From positions 1-8,470 of the forward strand of contig JAEOTN010000535.1 of NCBI GenBank assembly GCA_016839865.1: a DNA stretch of 8,470 bases, written 5' to 3'. Each line of letters starts with the position of its first letter. Position 1 is the stretch's first letter. The stretch is from Promethearchaeota archaeon. Its GTDB lineage: Archaea; Asgardarchaeota; Lokiarchaeia; Sigynarchaeales; MK-D1. The notes below the pieces were generated by a model that was given only the letters and a program-made list of their open reading frames with translations, did no database searches and had not been told where the DNA came from. The position numbers were made by a program, and so were the translations under genes. Positions 1 through 6,800 of the stretch are shown piece by piece.

Positions 1-9
1 TTATCCGTT

Positions 10-2187
10 ATGATTGATGTGTTCAATCAGCTTTTTAGCTTATATCAAGAAATCTCTCATCGCGAAAAAGAGGAAAAAATAATAGAATTCCTTCAAACCG
101 GTCTTAAACAATTAGAGATTTTCTCAAAAACTGAGAAGAATATCACGAAACGAGACATCTCTGCATTTTTAGAAGACCGATATCCTTTGATAAAAATCTA
201 CGACCTTAATAAGATTGCTCAAGAGGAAAAGATGGATCTTAGGAAAGTTGAGGATAATTTTAAGGAGATTAACGGGGATGATACAGTATTTCGATTTTTC
301 TACCGAGATAAAAAGAATTACTTTGTAGAAATTGAGATCACTCCCTTGGTGAAGTTGTTATCAAAGCAAGTCAAAATTGAAGATCTCCTTGTAATGATTG
401 GAACAGATAGTTTAGATGCAATTTCTCTATTGAATTTACTCGTACGTAAGTTAGTTAAAGCGAAATATATCCGAGGATTCCTTTCGAAATCTCACTTCTA
501 TTCGTATGAATCTATCAAGGAATCCATGATGAATGATATTCGTCAAAATGGAGAAGTGAATTTAGATGACTACGCTAAACACATTAACTATGATTTTGCT
601 GTTCAGATCGCAGATAACATCAATAATGAGACTAAGTTTAAAGGAATCTACTCTAAAAATAAAAGCTATTTCATGACTCTTACGAAAGTAATGAAAGAAA
701 TCGAGAGAATCTGTGTAAAAGAAAGTATATGTAATTTATCGGAATATAAGACAAGCTATCTTCCCGAAGATTATGAACTCATTGAGAAACAATGTAAAGA
801 AAATTTCTTCACAGAATACCATGAAGAGTTACGATGGCTTACAAATATAGGATATACTCGATTATCTGGCAGATTCAAACGAGGACAAACTGTAGGATAC
901 ATAAATTTATCAAAAATTATTGAAGAAGAAGCGATTTCAGATTCTATTGTACGTGAGATTTTTAATACATGGGTAAAGAACGTTCCAGGAGTATGGGATA
1001 AAAACGGTAATGTCTATTATCTGAATAAGTACATTAAACAGAAAATGAAGCAACAAGGCAATAAACTAAGCGACTCTGAGAAGGATAGTTTCATCGATGG
1101 GCTTGCAGACGACTTAAACATTGAAAACACAAGTATAGTCGCTAATCTAAATCGAGAACGAACGGAAATTATCAATCAAATCAAAACAAAACCTTCAATT
1201 GATCTAACCAAATATTGTCGGGTATTAGGAATGAAAAGAGAGGAGTTTATTGCTTTTGTAAATGAATTGGATGTGGAGTATTTAGTACAACAGAATAAAA
1301 TGATTTTTGAGCCTAAATTAATAGAACGTCGGAAGAAGGATATTACTAGCAAAATTTTGGATATTGCATTCAAAAGACGTGAATTATACATTCCAGACCT
1401 TTCTCATCAATTAAATTTCAGTGAACACATGATTTCTGATATAATTACAGATTTATGGGAAGAAAAGACGATTATTGGAATATTCATCAGCAACAATTTT
1501 TTTATTACCGATTCAGGAATCAGAGATCGCATATTTTACCACAAAGATTTTGTTACAATGGATATTTTATTCCCAGATGAGGAAGTTAGCGAGGATTCCC
1601 GTTCTTATATTCTCACTATCCTTGAAAAACTCGTTGATTCTGGAAAGATTATTGGTGAATATGATGCAGACACGGGTGAATTTCGTGGTGAAGAGGCATT
1701 AATGGTAAAACATTATGATGATGACCGTGCAAACGCCCAAGATATGCTCGATGATTATGTCAAAGTCATGCGAACCGTCTATCAGAAAGTGAAGGAAATC
1801 TATACAGAAAAAGATGATATTCGTCCAGGAGATATCAAGAGAAAAGACTTCTTGGTTAAAAAACGAGTATTAGATGAACTAAATATCTGGGAAAAGGGAT
1901 TAAAACATGCTGTGAAGCAAGCAGAAAGTTCCTTTGAATCAATGGATGACGCAGGTGAGATGACATTTGGTGATATCCTCGCACAAGAAGAAACTTCTGA
2001 AAAAATCGATGGGGAAGCAATATTGACAGAGTTTCAAAACTGGAAACAAGTTATAATGGATATCGATGTCAATGTGGATGAAATACCTGCGTATAAAAAG
2101 AAGTTAAAGGAAGATCCTGAAAATACTGAGATTCAAGAAAAACTTAACGAACTATATGAAAAACTACATTTCAATGAAAATCTATAA
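10..2187 (+). CDS. UFL1-like (UFM1 E3 ligase-like) multi-winged-helix protein
   Basis: This 725-residue soluble protein has no signal peptide or membrane segment. Residues 24-85 match the human UFL1 N-terminus as I remember it: an amphipathic helix, KQLE (33-36), then ITxxxIS (45-51), a DL pair and a VE/IE-N motif. Residues 174-200 (NDIRQNGEV and following) match UFL1's NDKLQESGQV segment. The rest looks like repeated winged-helix modules (about 120-160, 174-235, 262-300, 395-440, 441-510, 512-570), each ending in a short hairpin such as SGKIIGEYD. A helical acidic tail follows (575-725). Eukaryotic UFL1 is a non-RING scaffold E3 that recruits the E2 UFC1 and works with DDRGK1; human UFL1 has 794 residues. 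I infer a Ubl-ligase scaffold role here. The frame is open to the window edge and no ribosome binding site is visible, but ATG 10 gives an N-terminus close to UFL1's length. A PCI-type winged-helix protein is the main alternative. Confidence 0.68.
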   Translation: MIDVFNQLFSLYQEISHREKEEKIIEFLQTGLKQLEIFSKTEKNITKRDISAFLEDRYPLIKIYDLNKIAQEEKMDLRKVEDNFKEINGDDTVFRFFYRDKKNYFVEIEITPLVKLLSKQVKIEDLLVMIGTDSLDAISLLNLLVRKLVKAKYIRGFLSKSHFYSYESIKESMMNDIRQNGEVNLDDYAKHINYDFAVQIADNINNETKFKGIYSKNKSYFMTLTKVMKEIERICVKESICNLSEYKTSYLPEDYELIEKQCKENFFTEYHEELRWLTNIGYTRLSGRFKRGQTVGYINLSKIIEEEAISDSIVREIFNTWVKNVPGVWDKNGNVYYLNKYIKQKMKQQGNKLSDSEKDSFIDGLADDLNIENTSIVANLNRERTEIINQIKTKPSIDLTKYCRVLGMKREEFIAFVNELDVEYLVQQNKMIFEPKLIERRKKDITSKILDIAFKRRELYIPDLSHQLNFSEHMISDIITDLWEEKTIIGIFISNNFFITDSGIRDRIFYHKDFVTMDILFPDEEVSEDSRSYILTILEKLVDSGKIIGEYDADTGEFRGEEALMVKHYDDDRANAQDMLDDYVKVMRTVYQKVKEIYTEKDDIRPGDIKRKDFLVKKRVLDELNIWEKGLKHAVKQAESSFESMDDAGEMTFGDILAQEETSEKIDGEAILTEFQNWKQVIMDIDVNVDEIPAYKKKLKEDPENTEIQEKLNELYEKLHFNENL

Positions 2188-2745
2188 TCTCTTCTCTATT
2201 TCTATATCTAATCGTTCTGAAAATAAATCATACATTGCTTGATCATACAAACATAAGATAATTTTTACTGGTTTGTTGTTTTCTTGATCACTATAGCGTT
2301 CGATATAAACAAAAACAGAATCAATCATGATCTCTGCACATTTTTGGGCAGGAAAACCATATACCCCCGCAGAGATTGCAGGTAAAGCAATCGTTTTTAG
2401 ATTTTTTTCTCGAATGAAATTTAAGGAGTTTAACACCGCATCTTGGAGTAATTCTTCGGCTTTTAATGGGCTGTATTGGTGATATATAGGTCCTGCTGCG
2501 TGCACAACGTATTTTGCTAAAAGCTCTCCACCTGTTGTTATAACAGCTTCTCCTGAGTTAATCGGGGCAAGTTTATTGCACTCTTCTTGGATCTTAGGAC
2601 CACCATTTCGTCTTATCGCTCCTGCAACTCCCGAACCCAAGATTAATTGTGTATTAGCAGCATTGGTAATTGCGTCAACACGAAGATTTGTAATATCTCC
2701 TTTCGCTAATTCGATGGTGAATCTACCTAATAAATATGTTCTCAT
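2182..2745 (-). CDS. Macrodomain protein, Af1521-like ADP-ribose binding/hydrolase
   Basis: This single-domain macro protein of 187 residues is a usual length for stand-alone macrodomains. Visible motifs are GDIT (16-19, the adenosine-contacting Asp), ITNAANTQL (26-34), the phosphate loop GSGVAGAI (37-44), the TTGGELLAKYVVHAAGP strand region (70-86) and the second loop LPAISAGVYGFP (121-132). The C-terminal LCLYDQAMYDLF strand-helix resembles archaeal Af1521. Family members bind ADP-ribose and often remove mono-ADP-ribose from proteins or nucleic acids, or deacetylate O-acetyl-ADP-ribose. The Asp of the MacroD motif GGGVD is Ala here (GSGVA), as in Af1521, so binding is safer to claim than hydrolysis. 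The ATG at 2745 follows a weak AAAGG only 3 bases away. The stop TAG (2182-2184) lies inside the convergent UFL1-like gene. The gene begins 65 bases after the toroid gene on the same strand and has its own candidate TATA box. Confidence 0.92.
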   Translation of the reverse strand: MRTYLLGRFTIELAKGDITNLRVDAITNAANTQLILGSGVAGAIRRNGGPKIQEECNKLAPINSGEAVITTGGELLAKYVVHAAGPIYHQYSPLKAEELLQDAVLNSLNFIREKNLKTIALPAISAGVYGFPAQKCAEIMIDSVFVYIERYSDQENNKPVKIILCLYDQAMYDLFSERLDIEIEKRL

Positions 2746-2762
2746 AGACCTTTCAACCTATC

Positions 2763-2772
2763 TTCAATTGAA
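2763..2772. promoter_or_regulatory. 10-bp perfect palindrome, possible operator
   Basis: TTCAATTGAA is a perfect inverted repeat lying one base downstream of the candidate TATA box, between it and the macrodomain start. A repressor bound there would block initiation. A palindrome this short in AT-rich DNA can easily arise by chance. Confidence 0.2.
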
Positions 2773-2773
2773 A

Positions 2774-2784
2774 TAATATAAAAA
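2774..2784 (-). promoter_or_regulatory. Candidate archaeal TATA box for the macrodomain gene
   Basis: Read on the minus strand, the 65-base gap contains TTTTTATATTA, centred about 34 bases before the macrodomain ATG. Archaeal TATA boxes sit about 26-30 bases before the transcription start, so the RNA would begin near 2752 with a leader of only a few bases. The same T-rich stretch lies 27-37 bases past the toroid stop and could instead, or also, act as an oligo-T terminator for the upstream pair. The call rests on the motif and spacing alone. Confidence 0.45.
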
Positions 2785-2810
2785 TGTTAGTTTGGTTTTG
2801 GAGTTTTACG

Positions 2811-3860
2811 TTAATAACGCTTTCTAGCTCGTGGGTATGCCTTGTATTTAGTACGTGGTTCGGTACTTATCCAATCACTCATGCCTTCCTTATCGATTTG
2901 AGATAAAGAATATAATAGATCGTATGTAATCCATCGAGACGCTTCGGATTTCGGTTGGTACTCCCATAATCCATATTTACCTTGGTTTTCTTCCAAATAT
3001 TTAATCATGTCAGCAATACGTGGATCGGAGGTGTTTGCCCCTATTCGCCAGCATAAATTGAGAATATGTGCTACATCCCATCTCGCGTAATATGTTAAAT
3101 ATCCATGAGCAGGTTCCATTCCTACATATCTCGCAACTTCGAATCCTAATGCTTGTCTATCGTGAGATTCCCTAGCTAGTAACAAATCTAAAACACGTTT
3201 CATCTCTGGTTTATTTCGACGCTTAGGGTGATATGCAAAAGCACTCAATGCTCCAGTAGAGTTGGAGCGGCACCCAAGACGAGAATTGGGCAACTGACGA
3301 TAGCCAACTACTTGGTAACCGATTTTACCATCTGGAGAGAGGTATGTTGGCCATGATCCATCCTCCGCTCTAAGAGTAAGAAGATATTCGAAAGCAGATT
3401 CTGAACGCGAATCTTCCGCGTATCCACACATTGCTAAAGCTCTGAGGGGAAATGTAGTTATCATAGGAGAAATTACTTGCCCATGTGTTGGATGTTTGAA
3501 AGTAGTTTTTCCTTCTTTCCAAGGCCAAGATCCAGATTCTAATTGCAGTGTGTATAAATATTCTGCAGCTCTTTGAATAGGAGGGAATTTTTTGTTGAAT
3601 CCGAGATATGCTAATCGAGTAAGGGCTTGTGCAGTATTTCTAAAAGATTCTTGAAGATTCAGTCCTAATTTATTTGAGAACTTCCATGATCCATCTGATT
3701 GCTGGTTATCTAACAAGTCTCTTACCAAGGGATCTTCCAAACGGAGTTGTTGTAATTCTTGAACTTCAGAATCAGAATCATCCTTGTGTAACAAATTTTT
3801 AAGGACTAGATAGCGTAATACAGGAGATTTATCAGCGAGTAATAGAGGAATCCACGTCAT
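2811..3860 (-). CDS. Alpha-alpha-toroid (squalene-cyclase/prenyltransferase-like repeat) protein
   Basis: This 349-residue protein is built from helical repeats with QW-type motifs: NQQSDGSW (52-59), LQLESGSW (105-112), LRAEDGSW (163-170) and a looser ENQGKYGLW (291-299). These mark the alpha-alpha toroid fold of squalene/hopene cyclases and prenyltransferase beta subunits. The DxDD acid of type-II terpene cyclases is absent, and I see no clear zinc ligand set like that of protein prenyltransferases. The protein is also about half the size of a hopene cyclase (over 600 residues). The N-terminus (SPVLRYLVLKNLL) resembles that of stand-alone squalene-cyclase-like proteins of unknown role. There is no signal peptide or membrane segment, and the C-terminus is basic (YPRARKRY). 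The ATG at 3860 overlaps the uvrA stop as ATGA and follows a strong GGAGGG, so translation is probably coupled. The fold is fairly sure; the function is unknown and could be a noncatalytic scaffold or small-molecule binder. Confidence 0.85.
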   Translation of the reverse strand: MTWIPLLLADKSPVLRYLVLKNLLHKDDSDSEVQELQQLRLEDPLVRDLLDNQQSDGSWKFSNKLGLNLQESFRNTAQALTRLAYLGFNKKFPPIQRAAEYLYTLQLESGSWPWKEGKTTFKHPTHGQVISPMITTFPLRALAMCGYAEDSRSESAFEYLLTLRAEDGSWPTYLSPDGKIGYQVVGYRQLPNSRLGCRSNSTGALSAFAYHPKRRNKPEMKRVLDLLLARESHDRQALGFEVARYVGMEPAHGYLTYYARWDVAHILNLCWRIGANTSDPRIADMIKYLEENQGKYGLWEYQPKSEASRWITYDLLYSLSQIDKEGMSDWISTEPRTKYKAYPRARKRY

Positions 3861-6800
3861 TTTGATCCCTCCAACGCTTTTTGAATATAGGGACTAGTAG
3901 GAGTCTTTAATTTTGCAACTCCTTCTGGTGACCCTTCTGCAATAATTTCCCCACCATCTGGTCCACCAACAGGACCTAATTCGATTAACCAATCGCAAGA
4001 TGCAAGTATATTTGGATGGTGTTCTACAACAAGAACTGAACTTCCTTTGTCTACTAGACGATGCAAAATTCTAATCAATTTTTCAGTATCTTCTAATGAG
4101 AGCCCCACAGTAGGCTCATCTAATATATACATCGTCCCTTTAATGGATTTTTTACATAATTCATTTGCAATCTTCATCCTCTGGGCCTCTCCGCCACTCA
4201 GTGTATACCCCGGTTGCTGTAAAACTAGATAATTCAATCCTACATCCATACACGCTCGAAGATAACGCTCAATGTACTCATTATCATCCTTGAATAAGGA
4301 ATAAACCTCCTCAATTGTCATTTTACCTAATGCAGGTAAAGAAATACCATGTACTTTTACATCACAGAGTTCTGGTGCATAACCAGTTCCCTTGCAGATA
4401 TCACAAGAAGTATAAACTGAAGGTAGAAAACCCATATCTAACCGTATCCTTCCACGTCCTTTACAAGAAGTGCAATAATGATTGAAAATATCTTCCGTTA
4501 TTCCTAATACATCAGCATCCTCACTTTGCGCATATATCTTGATAAATTTTTTATACAATCCGAAAAATCGCATTGGACTATAGACTTTTTTTTTGCTTTG
4601 ATCTACCATTAAGATGTTTTTAGGTGCGCCATCAATAGAATCATGTTCTCCAGGATGAATTTGTTCAGATGCAAGTGAAGTGGTAATTTTTTTTGTACCA
4701 AGAGCAACACCAAGCGTATCAATAATTAAGGTAGATTTCCCACTTCCCGAAACACCACAGAAACCAACTAAACAAAACAATGGGATGTTTACATCCAAAT
4801 TCTTTAGGTTGTTCTCTCGAGCACCCTTAATTTTCATCCACTTTTTAGGTTTTCGTCTCTTTTCTTTATGAGAATGAGTTTTTCGTTTCCCTTCAAGCCA
4901 TTGTGCGGTTATTGTTTGGGACTCAATAATAGTATCTAAATCTCCTTCTGAAACCACTTCTCCTCCGAGAACTCCAGCCCCTGGTCCCATATCTATTATG
5001 TGATCTGCTTGTTTTATGATCTCCTCATCATGTTCAACTACTACAACAGTATTTCCCTCTTCGCACAATGATTTCAATACTGATGCTAAATTACCAACTT
5101 CACTAGGATGTAGACCACGGCTAGGTTCATCATGCAAGAAAGTCATTGACGTTAGACCACTTCCTATTGTTGAAGCTAATCTCAAACGCTCATATTCTCC
5201 CGCCGACAAGGTATAAGTGGCTCTATCGCAATTAAGATACCCAACCCCAACATTTTTGATGTTCTCCAAGCGTTTCGTGATTTTATCCCAGTATTGTCTA
5301 AATATTTCGCGATTTGAAAACTTAGATTCATCAATTTGCATCAAAACATCCATTAACTGTTGTAAAGTCATTTGGCGTAACTCATGGATATTTTTACCGT
5401 TTAACCGAATTGTAAGGAATTCAGGTCGTAACCTTTGACCTTTACATTCCGGACATTCATATTTATCTGAGTAAGAATTGAAGAGATCACCATATGACCA
5501 CCAGCTGAATCCGCCCCATTCATGAAATGGACCATGCCACTTTGATTTTCTTCTTGTTTTTTTTACAGATCTGGTTTCATATTCGTGCTCATATTCTCTA
5601 TCACCCGTCCCAAACAAAAATGCTTGCCGAGCTTCCTTAGACATTTCGTTCCAAGGAGTTTTCTCGCAATTAAATCCAAATTCTTTAGCCATTGCCCGAA
5701 GAACATAATAAGGATGATTATAGGGTTTACAATAGTATCCAAATGGCCAGAAACCCGGGGAATACATTGCACCCCCACAGATTGGTTTATCAGGGTGAAT
5801 TATCAACTTATCCGGATTGGGTTTTCCATGAAATCCAAGACCTTTACATTTTGGACAACTAGATGCGAGACTCATTGGTGATAGCATGTCAGGTGTAATT
5901 AGGTTTTCAGTGTGTTTGCATTTGGGACACTCATAGTGTATCTCGGTTCGAACCATTGATGTGTTGCAGACCGTGCACCCACGATCCCCGATAAAGGCGA
6001 GAAGGCTAAACAGATTTTTGAATAGGTCAGCCGCATTTCCAACGGTGTATCTCGGATCAATTCTCCAAGAGTAATACATCCCCCCTGCTTTTGTTACTGC
6101 AGTTACACCTAAACCAGATATTTTCTCAACTGGAGCTTCTGGTCCTTCATTAACACTCTGTCGTTCGTACATAGATAGACTTTCTAAGAACCTTCTTCTA
6201 GCTTCCAATTCCAAAACATCACTAACAAGCGAAGATTTGCCTGATCCACTTACTCCTGTGACTACAGTTAGCTTTCCTTTAGGTATATTCACACTTACGT
6301 TCTTTAAATTGTTTGCTGACGCATTAACGATAGATATCTGATTTGGTCGCGGCTTTTTCGCTACTCTTATGAATTTCTCAGGAATACTAGATTCTTCTTC
6401 AAGTAATGCTTGTGCAGTGAGAGATTGCTTATTTTTCAATAATGAATCCAAATTTCCTTGATGTAGCGATTTTCCACCGTATGGTCCAGCCCCAGGCCCG
6501 AGATCAACAATCCAGTCTGCAGCGCGGATTATATCAGTATTGTGTTCCACCACAACAATTGTAGCACCCGCTCTAACTAATCTATCTAAAATGACTAATA
6601 AGCCCGATAAATCATATGGAGCTAGTCCAGTTGAAGGCTCATCCAAGATAATGAGGTTATTAGATAAGTTCTTCTTACCAAGATATTTTGATAGTTTAAC
6701 CCGTTGAGCTTCACCCCCGCTAAGAGTGGGACTTGCTTGTCCAATATGCAAGTATCCTAAGCCAATATCGCTCAAAGCGGTGATAATTGCCTTCGCAGTT

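Noticed and set aside
1176..1391. Short open frames overlapping the UFL1-like gene
   Set aside because: They have low-complexity composition expected from reading AT-rich coding DNA in the wrong frame, with no start signals.
10..2187. First gene as a proteasome-lid/COP9/eIF3-type PCI subunit
   Set aside because: The winged-helix modules are spread along the whole chain and the N-terminal motifs match UFL1 better; it remains the main alternative.
2746..2810. Small RNA or riboswitch in the only intergenic gap
   Set aside because: The gap is only 65 bases, is AT-rich and shows no stable stem beyond a 10-bp palindrome.
2811..3860. Toroid protein as a squalene-hopene cyclase
   Set aside because: QW-like repeats are present, but the DxDD catalytic motif is absent and the protein is far shorter than known hopene cyclases.
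4586..4594. Oligo-T runs on the plus strand as terminators
   Set aside because: They fall inside the minus-strand uvrA and encode Lys runs; no plus-strand gene needs termination there.
5585..5881. Antisense open frames inside uvrA, the longest being 98 codons
   Set aside because: They lie entirely opposite a strongly conserved coding region and show no recognisable domain or ribosome binding site.
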